64,000 nt of DNA, taken from the NCBI RefSeq assembly GCF_038050375.1, contig NZ_CP150886.1:2521318-2585317 (forward strand), in the 5' to 3' direction. The stretch's first letter is position 1; every line of letters begins with the position of its first letter. This document shows, in pieces, positions 25,892 to 35,052 of the stretch. The translations under genes and the position numbers were made by a program. Source of the DNA: Okeanomitos corallinicola TIOX110. Its GTDB lineage: Bacteria; Cyanobacteriota; Cyanobacteriia; Cyanobacteriales; Nostocaceae. The notes below the pieces were generated by a model, which saw only the letters and a program-made list of their open reading frames with translations, had not been told where the DNA came from and made no database searches.

Positions 25892-26305
25892 TTATTCAGG
25901 AAATCTGTAAATAATTCCCTCGTTGTCACTGGTTTCAAAATTAGCATTTAGTTGTTTAGCCTTTTCATCTAAATATTGTTTAGCTTCTTCTATAGATATT
26001 TGAGCAGCTAAAGCAAATTTTGTAATAGTAACTCTTCCTTCTTCTTGTTGTAAGAGACGCAGAAATAGTTGCTCTCTTTCTAATTGAAATTGTTTAAGTT
26101 TCTGTTCATGCTGCTGACGTAACCCCCAAATAATCCATGTTCCTATAGCTGTTGATGGTATACCAAATACAACTATTGCTGCTAATGCACCTTCTTTATC
26201 TTCATTGGATTTATTAGAATCAATTAATTCTATAGTTCCTAGTAAGAGTATGGCTAAACCTATTACTAAGAATGAACCTGCAAATATTTTTTTTATAATT
26301 TTCAT
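25892..26305 (-). CDS. Two-helix membrane protein with C-terminal winged-helix-like region
   Basis: 137 aa. Two hydrophobic segments (FLVIGLAILLLGTIELI and LAAIVVFGIPSTAIGTWII) are followed by a basic coiled-coil linker (QQHEQKLKQFQLEREQLFLR) and a small soluble domain (GRVTITKFALAAQISIEEAK) that looks like a winged helix. This layout recurs in cyanobacterial membrane proteins of unknown role. Confidence 0.6.
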   Translation of the reverse strand: MKIIKKIFAGSFLVIGLAILLLGTIELIDSNKSNEDKEGALAAIVVFGIPSTAIGTWIIWGLRQQHEQKLKQFQLEREQLFLRLLQQEEGRVTITKFALAAQISIEEAKQYLDEKAKQLNANFETSDNEGIIYRFPE

Positions 26306-26448
26306 AGATGTTTATAAAACTTTGGTAGACAATTATTTTCATGAATAGATACAGCAGATTGCAAGTCAATGAAGTACAAACTGAAAACCAAAACATGACT
26401 TATGCCACGCTATCAAGCAGTAACCATGTTTAACCTCCTGCCTTTGTA

Positions 26449-26913
26449 CTACTTGTATACCACACGAAACCGCTCACATACCAATAGCATTTCCGGTGTT
26501 GGTTGTTTACCTATTTTGGGTAAAACACGGGAAAAATAGTTCCAGTGTTCTTGTCTCCAAAACTCCAGTGAGCCATCGCCTTCACCTTCATCATAAGCAA
26601 ACTGGGCATCAACCTCAATATACGGTTTAATGCTTACTTCGGTGATTTCAATAATACAAATTGGTTGTTCATTACCATCAATTACAATTGCTTTTAATCC
26701 CACTTTAGGAAGTGTGCTTCCTTCTGCTTCCCATTCCCATAAAGCTGAACAAGTTGCAGTTTTGATTCCTTTGACAACTAAATCACTGAGTTGATTTGCT
26801 AAACAAGAATTGTCACCAAATTGACTTATATCATATTTATTGTCAGCTTGTGAATTATTTGGAAGTGTGGCTAAATAAGCTTGCCAATAATTTTCTATTA
26901 TTTGATTATTCAT
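26449..26913 (-). CDS. ASCH-domain protein
   Basis: About 154 aa from ATG 26913 (MNNQIIENYWQAYLAT); an ATG at 26925 is possible. The core has GIKTATCSALWEWEAEGS, VGLKAIVIDGNEQPICIIEI and EGEGDGSLEFWRQEHWNYF, the signature of the YhfF/ASCH family (COG4405), whose fold resembles PUA RNA-binding domains. Some ASCH proteins are RNases or amidohydrolases acting on modified nucleosides. Complete length for the family. Confidence 0.82.
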   Translation of the reverse strand: MNNQIIENYWQAYLATLPNNSQADNKYDISQFGDNSCLANQLSDLVVKGIKTATCSALWEWEAEGSTLPKVGLKAIVIDGNEQPICIIEITEVSIKPYIEVDAQFAYDEGEGDGSLEFWRQEHWNYFSRVLPKIGKQPTPEMLLVCERFRVVYK

Positions 26914-27007
26914 GAGCGATAACATCTTAGATATTTTGTAAATTCTCATTCAGGTTTTAATCTCTTGTACATTTAATTGAGATAAAACCTTTTTTTTGAG
27001 TTCATTA

Positions 27008-27367
27008 CTATACCATAGATTCAGATAGCAAGCCTGACATATCTAAAACTTGTTTAGACCAAATACCAGATTGTTCTGCAACTTCAGCACGCAATTTTTC
27101 ATCCTCCCCAATATCATTCCAAGTTAATTCCCACATCGCTAGTTGAACTTGAATATTTACTAATTCTTCAGTTTGAATAGGTTCTATTTCTGCTGCTGTC
27201 CACTCAATAAACAACTTTATTTCGGAAATTACGCTTTTCACCGCTTCTTTATAAGCAACTTGGGAAAAAGACTTAATCCGTGCTAAATTAGATGCGATAT
27301 GTCCTAAGCGATTTGGTATATTGTTGAGTTGAAAACGAGCTTGTTTTTCATCTAAATTCTGGTTCAT
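27008..27367 (-). CDS. Hypothetical helical protein, 119 aa
   Basis: Start set at ATG 27367 (MNQNLDEKQARFQLNNIP). Almost entirely helical, with many Glu, Ile and Leu (IASNLARIKSFSQVAYKEAV, AAEIEPIQTEELVNIQVQLA). It has the look of a small four-helix bundle. No family recognised. Same strand as the ASCH gene 95 bp downstream. Confidence 0.6.
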   Translation of the reverse strand: MNQNLDEKQARFQLNNIPNRLGHIASNLARIKSFSQVAYKEAVKSVISEIKLFIEWTAAEIEPIQTEELVNIQVQLAMWELTWNDIGEDEKLRAEVAEQSGIWSKQVLDMSGLLSESMV

Positions 27368-27445
27368 AAAAATCATCAAATAAAAGGTTAGTTGTTTTCT
27401 TTTTACTATGATATGATAAATCCTATTCGAGTGAGATACAAGCAT

Positions 27446-27788
27446 TAATAATTGAATGCAGATGGACGCAGATAAACGCAGATAATGTTGTAATTCGTTA
27501 CACTAGGAAATGCTATAACTGTTAACGAAGGCAGGAGGCAGAAGGCCGTTTTTGTAACGGAGATTTATGCCCCGCTCCAAAAACTTTTTGCCTTCAAAGG
27601 CGTTAGCGTAGCGGGACGAAGTCCGGTTTTATATCCCATTGTTTCGATAACTTTTTTTATCCTACCCTTTGAGTGGCCTGTTAAGGGTAGGTATTTTCGC
27701 AAATTTAACAAGTAAAGAAGCTACATTTCAACTTAGAAACCGTCGTGAAATCTCTTGTTTTATTGTGCTTCACAAATTGAACAAGAAC
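27446..27788. other. Intergenic repeat-rich spacer
   Basis: Contains GATGGACGCAGATAAACGCA (from 27461) and GGCAGGAGGCAGAAGG (from 27531), both common Nostocales intergenic phrases, and a GGCGTTAGCGTAGCGGGACG stretch (27599-27618). No gene seen. Confidence 0.5.
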
Positions 27789-30770
27789 CTACGTTTCAGC
27801 TATAGCAACTGCATCTAACAACACCAACCCCATCTGCTTCAATAAAGCAGTATTCCCATCGGGACAACCATGTTGAATTAGACACTTAGCACAGCCAGTA
27901 TGACAATTACAATCTCGTGCCATTACCCTACCAACCTCCGCTAGTTTTGGCAGATGTTTAAACACAGCTTCAGCCGCACCATTGCCACCATCACTGGTAT
28001 CATAGAAATAACCAGTATAGTTGTTACCGTCTCCCAACTCCTTCACCACAGTAAAATTCACCTGTTTGGGGTCAACTGTAGCTACAAGCTGTAATGCTCT
28101 CATAATTTGATGTCCAAAGCTGTGCATAGCAATGAAGGTACTGGAATATTCCCACAACTGTTGATAACCAGAAGGAATTGGTTCTTTACTGCGAGTTAAA
28201 CCGCTTCTAATTTCCTTTGCAAATTGCTGGATATATTCCCGCGCACTGGAGTTAATTGTTACCTTTACCATTGGAGCAGAAAACTGAGTACGGAAAGGTT
28301 GCTTAAACTTTTCTTCTGATAAAGTTTTGACAATTACAGCTTTGCGGGTGAGTTTACGACACAGGGGACAGCGCGGTTGTTGAGGTAAGGGTTCTTTATA
28401 ATTGAGACAGCGTTTATTTAAACAAGTCTGCTCATGAATTTGCGTCATTAAATTGTAACCACTGGTAATGTGCTGCACTTCCCCAAAACTCAATTCCAGC
28501 GTTAAATATTCCTGACATGACTTACGCAAAATCTCTCTCAAACCCTCATTTCTCTGCGTTGCGCCAGTTGCTGCCTCTTGCTCCCTTTGGGAGAGCTTCG
28601 CTAACAGAGGAGCTTCGCTAACAAGTCGGGAAACCCTTTCGGCAGTTCCTCCTGGGGGACACCCCCAAGACCGGACTGCCTCACCAACGCACTGGCTTCT
28701 CTGCATCTCTGCGGTAGCCTTCGGCACGACCTTCGGTCTACGTTTATTCCGCGTAAGTTCTACTTGACATTCTTCAACTTCAGATAGAGGTACAGAATGC
28801 GAAATTTCCCCCTTTATTCTCTGTTCCTCCTTCACAGATTTTCCTATGACTAGGATGTCAGTTTTGTGCGAAACTTTCCCCTTTATTTTCTGTTCCTGTT
28901 CCCCCTGTTTCTTTTCTTCTAAACTATCTGGAGAAAACAATAATGGTAAATTTACTGGGTCAGTCAGCACAGTTAAACTACTGGTTTGTGATATTGTAGT
29001 TGCAACTGTAAAAATTGAACTATCTGTTACTTGTTTTAAAATCGCTCGTTTACTGTTCAGGTCTAGAGAAATACATTGATAAGTCAGCATTTGTCCCTTA
29101 GCATTTTGTCGTTTATAAATAGCTTGGGGATGCACTTCTCGATGAGCGATATCTTCAGATATTTCCTCTAATTCTTCCCCAGAAATTGCGGCGATTAATT
29201 TGATAGTTGTTTGCGATAAACCACCACGAAAATTAACATCTTTATGGGGATAACCTTTAGCCCATAAACCATTACGACCTTTGTGTAAATGTCCTTGGGC
29301 TAATAACAGTTTGGCGACATCAAAAGCGGCTGCACCGAAATAGTGTTTAATTTTGTTTGTGGGAATACCTGTTTCTGCGGCTGCACACATCAAATGTTTG
29401 GCTGCAAAGATGGGATATTCATCATTAAAAAACACTTCCTCAGCTTCTCCAGATACTAGCATTTCTGGATGTTCTGCCACATAACAGTCAATGGGATTTA
29501 AAGCATTGGGAAGCAGCACTGTTAGTCCTGGTTGAGAACGTCCTGCTCTACCACTGCGTTGCTGATACGCCATTTTAGAACCAGGCCAGCCACGCAATAC
29601 ACAACATTCTAATTCTGGTAAATCAATTCCTGCTTCTAAGGCTTCTGTGGCAATTATCCACTTGATTATACCAGACTGAAGTTGATTAACTACTTCGGCT
29701 CGACGCTCGGACGTAATGCCACTATAAAATGCGGTAACTTGGTTTGATTTTAACAGTTCTGTTAATTCTCGCACACTGCGCCGGGAGTTACAAAAAGCGA
29801 TTCCTGATTTATTTTGATTGAGTAAAAATTGAATTATTCGGGCTGTGTCAGCAGTTAAATTGTAACTCGGTTGGGTGACAATTATTTGTTTTTGTGGTGC
29901 AGATGCGCCACTTTTACGAATCCAAATTAAGGGTTTGGGGTTGAGTTTTGTAGGTTTTAAACCAGAGATTTTTAAAGCTAATTGTTTAGGATTACCACAA
30001 GTAGCACTGAGGAAGATAAATTGCAGTTTTTGGGAGTCACCACCGTATTTATCTACTGCTAGTTTAATGCGGCGAATTAACCAAGCCATGTTTGCGCCAT
30101 AGCTACCGGAAAGGGTGTGTGCTTCATCAATTAAGATGTAGCGTAATCGTTGATAAAAGTTTGCCCAATTTGGTGATTTCCAAAGTTGTTTGAGTTGGAA
30201 GTGAATTAATTCGGGAGTGACACCTAATATATGGGGTTCACTGGCAAGAATTTGTTCTCTTTCTGCTGATTTGACATCTCCTGTGATCATTGCTAAGACT
30301 GGGCGATATTTTTGAGGTATGGTAGAAAGTAATTGTGAGATTTTATGGAATTGGTCTAGTGCTAAAGCTCGCAGTCCATAAAATGCTAAGGCTCGGTGTT
30401 GTTGATTCATGCAACCTTCGAGAATGCCGGGGTATGTGCTGAGGGTTTTACCACTGGCTGTAGGGGATGTGAGGATAAAACTTTTACCTGTTCTAATTGC
30501 TTGTAAGGCTTTGATTTGATGGGAGTAAAGTTGGGTAATTCCTAATGATTGTAGGGCTTTTATTAGTTGTTTTGGTAGGTCTTTGGGGATGGTTTTGAGG
30601 TTGGGTTCGGTGGCGGGAATTGTTTGTTGATAGAGTATTTCTTCTCCTAGAAATTCGGTGATTTCTGTTGGTTCTGGGGGATGGTGATTGGGGTGGGAAT
30701 TTTCGGCAATGGGTGTGGTAGGTGGTGTCCACAGGCTTTGTAGTAATAAGCTGTAGTTGGGCGTGTTCAT
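27789..30770 (-). CDS. DEAD/DEAH-box helicase with DUF1998 C-terminus (Lhr/MrfA-like)
   Basis: 993 aa. Motif I TSPTASGKTLST (about 100), motif II ILIDEAHTLSG (about 215), a C-terminal helicase domain with TEALEAGIDLPELEC and QQRSGRAGR, and a DUF1998 zinc-binding end (DCNCHTGCAKCLIQHGCP). DUF1998 helicases (MrfA, DrmA) act on DNA in repair and in the DISARM defence system. Between the two parts, residues ~625-745 contain low-complexity Lys/Glu sequence and a translated intergenic repeat (see 28556-28760), so this copy is longer than it should be. The frame is maintained throughout. Confidence 0.9.
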   Translation of the reverse strand: MNTPNYSLLLQSLWTPPTTPIAENSHPNHHPPEPTEITEFLGEEILYQQTIPATEPNLKTIPKDLPKQLIKALQSLGITQLYSHQIKALQAIRTGKSFILTSPTASGKTLSTYPGILEGCMNQQHRALAFYGLRALALDQFHKISQLLSTIPQKYRPVLAMITGDVKSAEREQILASEPHILGVTPELIHFQLKQLWKSPNWANFYQRLRYILIDEAHTLSGSYGANMAWLIRRIKLAVDKYGGDSQKLQFIFLSATCGNPKQLALKISGLKPTKLNPKPLIWIRKSGASAPQKQIIVTQPSYNLTADTARIIQFLLNQNKSGIAFCNSRRSVRELTELLKSNQVTAFYSGITSERRAEVVNQLQSGIIKWIIATEALEAGIDLPELECCVLRGWPGSKMAYQQRSGRAGRSQPGLTVLLPNALNPIDCYVAEHPEMLVSGEAEEVFFNDEYPIFAAKHLMCAAAETGIPTNKIKHYFGAAAFDVAKLLLAQGHLHKGRNGLWAKGYPHKDVNFRGGLSQTTIKLIAAISGEELEEISEDIAHREVHPQAIYKRQNAKGQMLTYQCISLDLNSKRAILKQVTDSSIFTVATTISQTSSLTVLTDPVNLPLLFSPDSLEEKKQGEQEQKIKGKVSHKTDILVIGKSVKEEQRIKGEISHSVPLSEVEECQVELTRNKRRPKVVPKATAEMQRSQCVGEAVRSWGCPPGGTAERVSRLVSEAPLLAKLSQREQEAATGATQRNEGLREILRKSCQEYLTLELSFGEVQHITSGYNLMTQIHEQTCLNKRCLNYKEPLPQQPRCPLCRKLTRKAVIVKTLSEEKFKQPFRTQFSAPMVKVTINSSAREYIQQFAKEIRSGLTRSKEPIPSGYQQLWEYSSTFIAMHSFGHQIMRALQLVATVDPKQVNFTVVKELGDGNNYTGYFYDTSDGGNGAAEAVFKHLPKLAEVGRVMARDCNCHTGCAKCLIQHGCPDGNTALLKQMGLVLLDAVAIAET
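28556..28760 (-). repeat. Intergenic-type repeat carried in frame inside the helicase gene
   Basis: This stretch is GC-richer than its surroundings. It contains inverted and direct short repeats (CTTCGCTAACAGAGGAGCTT, then GGAGCTTCGCTAACAAG) and the phrase CCTGGGGGACACCCCCAAG, all typical of Nostocales intergenic repeats. Read on the minus strand it stays open and adds Cys/Arg/Gly-rich residues (WGCPPGGTAERVSRLV) with no resemblance to helicase sequence. Confidence 0.7.
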
Positions 30771-30896
30771 GGTGGTGTTTTTTGAACTTTGCCCTTATAA
30801 ATCCCCCATTGGGGGAAGATATTAAGTTGACAGAAGTAAACTCCGAATTTACAAAGTTATTTTTGATAAATGCCATAGTAATTTATTAGAAAATTA

Positions 30897-31751
30897 TCAT
30901 CTGGCAAATATTTTACTCTCTGAAGGATGTTTGTAATGGGGTTGATTAATAGTTGAACATAAATAGTCGAAGGAATTATCAGTATGTTCTAGTTGCATAT
31001 TCCGGGGTGCATTTAAAGCAATGACAGCATCTCCAATCTTTTCACAACGTTTGCAGTCACAAGCAGCTGCTCCTTGAGCTAATATTTCTTTTAAATTATT
31101 GGCAATATTGATAAATCCCCTAGTATTTGAGTTTTTGGGTAGTTGAGCAGCAATTTGGATAAGTTGCTCAATTTCTGAACGGTATTGTACTAAGAGAAAT
31201 TGGTCAATCTGACATTTGCTGCGACAGTTCTTTACATCTCCAAACTCATCAGCAAACTGTTTTAAGCCAGCAGCCAGATTTTGTAAGTCAAGGGTAAGCG
31301 GTACTAGGGCGCGGGTACAGGTGGTAGAATCTGTATTGGTATTATTAAACTTTTTTCTGAGTAGCAGTTCAAAACGTTTGATATAAATTCCTAAAATCGA
31401 GATGGCTTTTTCTTTATCTTGGGGACTACTAAAGTTAAGTTGATGGGTGCTAAAAAGTTGGGGAATAAGTTGTAAAATAGCTTTGAGTTCGCTAGTTTTA
31501 AATCTATTGCTCCACAGTGCAATAGCATCGCCAATATTATTTATAGTCTCTAGGCGCAGCACAAAGTAGAAGGAAATAAGATTAATTAGATAACTGCGTC
31601 TCATTTCCATTTGCACGTAATTAGAAATATAAAGTGGTTGGTCAGTAAATTGAGATTCAAAATACTGCTTATAGACTTGTGTACCTAGTAGCAGAGAACG
31701 TAAAACTGAGGTATCTAGAAAGTGTTGAGGAATAGATTTATCATCATCCAT
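30897..31751 (-). CDS. PIN-domain-like ribonuclease candidate
   Basis: 284 aa. Starts DKSIPQHFLDTSVLRSLLLG, with the first PIN acidic residue in FLDTS, followed by YISNYVQMEMRRSY (second acidic position). The C-terminus has KIGDAVIALNAPRNMQLEHT and DNSFDYLCSTI, the D-A...HTD...F motif of PIN folds. A Cys cluster (AACDCKRCEKIG) may bind zinc, which is unusual. The long helical middle exceeds a normal 130-aa PIN toxin. The gene 6 bp upstream is its likely partner. RNase activity is inferred from the fold. Confidence 0.7.
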   Translation of the reverse strand: MDDDKSIPQHFLDTSVLRSLLLGTQVYKQYFESQFTDQPLYISNYVQMEMRRSYLINLISFYFVLRLETINNIGDAIALWSNRFKTSELKAILQLIPQLFSTHQLNFSSPQDKEKAISILGIYIKRFELLLRKKFNNTNTDSTTCTRALVPLTLDLQNLAAGLKQFADEFGDVKNCRSKCQIDQFLLVQYRSEIEQLIQIAAQLPKNSNTRGFINIANNLKEILAQGAAACDCKRCEKIGDAVIALNAPRNMQLEHTDNSFDYLCSTINQPHYKHPSESKIFAR

Positions 31752-31757
31752 TTGCTA

Positions 31758-32168
31758 TTATTCCTCGTCTTTATCTAGATCCAGGTTTTCATCAAGTGTG
31801 ACTCCGAATGGTAGGGTATCAAAGCCTAATTCTTCTAGAGTTAAAATTGCTGTTTCAACTGATGAATTGTTGATTGTTTCTTGATTGACTAGGGATGTAA
31901 GTAATTCACAAACTCCCTGGTATTGACTGGCGTTATAGTCAATCCAACGGTTAGAATATGCAAGTGCATCATGTAATGCCATTACCACTTCTGTATAGGG
32001 GTCAAACGGTAATTTATCGCGCATAGTACGCATGGTACGTAGTAGGTTATCTGCATAGACAGATGCTATTGGTTCTCCAGAGCAAGAGGAGAGTTTTTGT
32101 AAATCTATTAAGATAGATTTAGTGATTTCTACTCCTGAAACTTCTAAAACATTCTGATTAATGTTCAT
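31758..32168 (-). CDS. Small acidic partner of the PIN-like protein
   Basis: 136 aa, ATG 32168, ending 6 bp before the PIN-like gene starts, so the two are co-transcribed. Helical, with an acidic tail (DENLDLDKDEE) of the kind seen in antitoxins or immunity partners. No DNA-binding domain is obvious. Antitoxin role is a guess from order, size and charge. Confidence 0.55.
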   Translation of the reverse strand: MNINQNVLEVSGVEITKSILIDLQKLSSCSGEPIASVYADNLLRTMRTMRDKLPFDPYTEVVMALHDALAYSNRWIDYNASQYQGVCELLTSLVNQETINNSSVETAILTLEELGFDTLPFGVTLDENLDLDKDEE

Positions 32169-32490
32169 TGTTTTTATTCAATAATTTTTGAGGTTTTAAA
32201 TTAGCTATTGCTTTATATTCTAATACATATTTGACGGTAGTTTAATTGAAATTTAATTATACTTTTACTTATGTTGTTTTTAAAGGCGTGTTTTTCGCTC
32301 TTTACCATAAAAAATACCTCAGAGGGGGAGTGATACTGACTTAGGATAGGATATTTAGGATAAAATGCTAAAGATTCAGTTAAAAACCTGTTATGGCTTT
32401 CTGCCTTAAAAGGCTAAGTAGATTTTTATTTACACTTGTACTTATATTCCTGAGATAAAATAAAATTAATCAATTAAAAAGGCTGTGAAT
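32169..32490. other. Divergent intergenic region before the CHAT operon
   Basis: 322 bp between divergent operons, so it should hold promoters for both. A TTGACG at 32232 with a TATACT 21 bp further on is suggestive but badly spaced for the plus strand. AAAGG at 32478-32482 sets the ATG at 32491. Confidence 0.4.
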
Positions 32491-35052
32491 ATGGCGAAAA
32501 ATTGCTTGCAGATTACTCATGATGGAAATTCGATTCAACTTTCCTGGCAACGGGGACAAGCTATTCGTCGCACTGCACCAGCAATACCTTTTGAGCATCC
32601 CTTTGATCAGAAAGCATTAGACGATTTGCGCTGGTATCTGGAAGACTACTTGCGTCAGCCCTATGGACTAGCCCCGGACATTGCAGCCAGGATTGAGCGG
32701 CAATTTCAGACTTGGGGAGAGCAGTTATTTGAGTTAGTATTTCGCAGTAGTGAAAAAGCACGAGAATTTTTTCATGAATCTACTAGAGAAGGGTTGAATA
32801 ACTGCGAATTGGTGATTATTTCTGATAATCCAGAAGTGCTAAACTTGCCTTGGGAATTGTTGTACTCACCAAGCGATCGCCTATTTCTCGCACCTTCTTT
32901 AGCAGGTATGTCTCGCAGCCTCAGCGACTATCCTATTCGGGCAGAAATGGGAGACTTACCCGCAGATAAACTGAATATTTTGTTAGTAATTGCCCGTCCT
33001 TATGGAGAAAAAGATATTGCTTTTAAAACCATTGCCCGTCCTCTTTTAGAGTCAGTATCAAATATTCGGAAAAGAGTTAATATTAAAGTATTGCGTCCGC
33101 CCAGCTTTGAGCAATTTGAACGGGAATTAAACGATAAACCAGGATTTTATCATATTGTTCACTTTGATGGACATGGCAATTTTGATCCCAACAGCCAAGG
33201 ATTTCAGCATAGTTTCGGTGTTGCAGGACAAGGAGTTTTAATATTTGAGGCGTTTGATGGTTCACCACAAATTATCACAGCAGCAAAAATTGCACAAAAT
33301 TTAGCAAATTGTCGTGTGCCTATTTTTGTATTGAATGCTTGCAAATCGGCTCAGGAGGGAGAAGGGAGTTTTTCTTCAGTAGCTACGCGCTTAGTGTCTT
33401 TGGGAGCTAAGGGTGTAGTAGCAATGGCTTATAGTGTTTATGCCCAAGCTGCTAAACATTTCATGGGGCGTTTATATGGGGAATTAGCAGCAGGTAAAAG
33501 CCTCTCAACAGCAGTAAGTGCAGGGCGAAAACAAGTTTTAAATCAGCCACAGCGTCCTAGTCCCAAAGGAGATAAACCACTACAAGATTGGCTAGTGCCA
33601 GTGCTATATCAGCAAGAAAACTATACGCCCTTCACACCTGCAAATACAGTTGATGATATTGAAAGTTACTTTGAAGAAACTGTTAGTAATTTAGTGGATT
33701 TTTCCCAAGAGGGAAGCTATGGTTTTATTGGACGAGATTACGACATTTTGCGGTTAGAGCGAGCATTTCGCCAAAACAATATTGTACTGTTGCAAGGCAT
33801 GGGAGGGGTGGGTAAAACTGAGTTAGCTGGAGGTTTTGCTCGATGGCTAGATGAAACTCAGGGACGCTCATTTATATTCTTTATTTCCTTTGAGCATGGT
33901 GCAACTTTAAGTAATGTTATCAATCATGTTGGTAGAAAGGTTTGGGGGGATAAATTTTCACAGTATGCAACGGAGAAGCAACAACAGGCTGTATTAAATT
34001 ACCTGAAAAATAATAACTGTTTATTAATTTGGGATAACTTTGAACCTGTGGCGGGGTTTCCTGTGGGAAATGAGCCGTTATTGAGTGCAAGTGAGCGAGA
34101 GAATTTACAACGATTTCTCAAAAATTTGCGTGGTGGAAAGTCTTGGATATTGATTACTAGCCGTCGTGAGGAATCTTGGCTTGGTTGTGCTTACAGTTTA
34201 GTAAATTTGCAGGGACTACGTGAGCAAGATGTGGAAGAATTAGCCGCGAAGATTCTGCAAATGGTGGGGGTAGATAGAGCGAAACTTCCCAAAGAATATT
34301 TAGATTTGTTGAAACTTTTGGGCGGACATCCGTTATCTTTGCGGGTAATTTTACCGCACTTGAAAACGCAGACACCATCACAATTAATTGAAGCGTTGCA
34401 GCTGGGATTAGATACTTTTTCAGGTGCTGAGGAAGAAGGGAGAGATAAATCTCTCACGGTGTCTTTGGACTATTCTTTTTCTAAGTTGTCGGAAAAAGCG
34501 CAGCGACATTTACCGTTTTTGGGTTTGTTTTCTGAGCGTTTTTATTCATATTGGCTGTGCATCTTCTTATTAAATCCTGATAGTGATTTTGGAAAGGCGT
34601 ACAGAGAAATTTGTGGCGAAAATTTACAAACCAATAACTGGGAAACAATACTTGTTGAAGCAGTAGAAGTAGGTATTATAGAACATCTTGGCAATAACAT
34701 CTATCAAATTCACCCCGTTCTACCTTGGTATTTGCGCCAACTGCTGATTAAAAAAAGTACCCAAGCTGCGATTTGGGAACTGGAGAAAAATGTACTTCTT
34801 TTTTATGCAGCACTGGCGGAAAAATACTCTGAGCAATTAATTAGCAATCCAGAATCCACCAGCATAATGTTGCAATTGGAAGAACCAAATTTTTTACAGA
34901 GTTTACATCTTGCTGAAAAAAATAAACTTTGGGGTACTGTTCAATTAATTCTTACGGTATTAGGAGATGTATATAAACTCTGGGGACGTACACCTGAGTT
35001 TATATCTCTACGACAACGAGCGATTAAGCAAATAGGTATAGATGAGATGTGA
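32491..35052 (+). CDS. CHAT protease-STAND NTPase protein
   Basis: 853 aa from ATG 32491; the AAAGG sits 8 nt before it, too close to the GTG at 32485. Residues ~100-380 form a CHAT (caspase-like) domain with catalytic His228 in VHFDGHG and Cys284 in LNACKSAQ. A STAND NTPase follows with Walker A GMGGVGKT (436-443), Walker B CLLIWDNFEP, LITSRREE, and GGHPLSLRV near 620. Homologues continue into TPRs in one chain, but here translation stops at TGA 35050-35052 and the TPR part is the next gene. Such proteins sense a ligand through the repeats, oligomerise through the NTPase and release the protease. No membrane segment. Confidence 0.92.
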   Translation: MAKNCLQITHDGNSIQLSWQRGQAIRRTAPAIPFEHPFDQKALDDLRWYLEDYLRQPYGLAPDIAARIERQFQTWGEQLFELVFRSSEKAREFFHESTREGLNNCELVIISDNPEVLNLPWELLYSPSDRLFLAPSLAGMSRSLSDYPIRAEMGDLPADKLNILLVIARPYGEKDIAFKTIARPLLESVSNIRKRVNIKVLRPPSFEQFERELNDKPGFYHIVHFDGHGNFDPNSQGFQHSFGVAGQGVLIFEAFDGSPQIITAAKIAQNLANCRVPIFVLNACKSAQEGEGSFSSVATRLVSLGAKGVVAMAYSVYAQAAKHFMGRLYGELAAGKSLSTAVSAGRKQVLNQPQRPSPKGDKPLQDWLVPVLYQQENYTPFTPANTVDDIESYFEETVSNLVDFSQEGSYGFIGRDYDILRLERAFRQNNIVLLQGMGGVGKTELAGGFARWLDETQGRSFIFFISFEHGATLSNVINHVGRKVWGDKFSQYATEKQQQAVLNYLKNNNCLLIWDNFEPVAGFPVGNEPLLSASERENLQRFLKNLRGGKSWILITSRREESWLGCAYSLVNLQGLREQDVEELAAKILQMVGVDRAKLPKEYLDLLKLLGGHPLSLRVILPHLKTQTPSQLIEALQLGLDTFSGAEEEGRDKSLTVSLDYSFSKLSEKAQRHLPFLGLFSERFYSYWLCIFLLNPDSDFGKAYREICGENLQTNNWETILVEAVEVGIIEHLGNNIYQIHPVLPWYLRQLLIKKSTQAAIWELEKNVLLFYAALAEKYSEQLISNPESTSIMLQLEEPNFLQSLHLAEKNKLWGTVQLILTVLGDVYKLWGRTPEFISLRQRAIKQIGIDEM

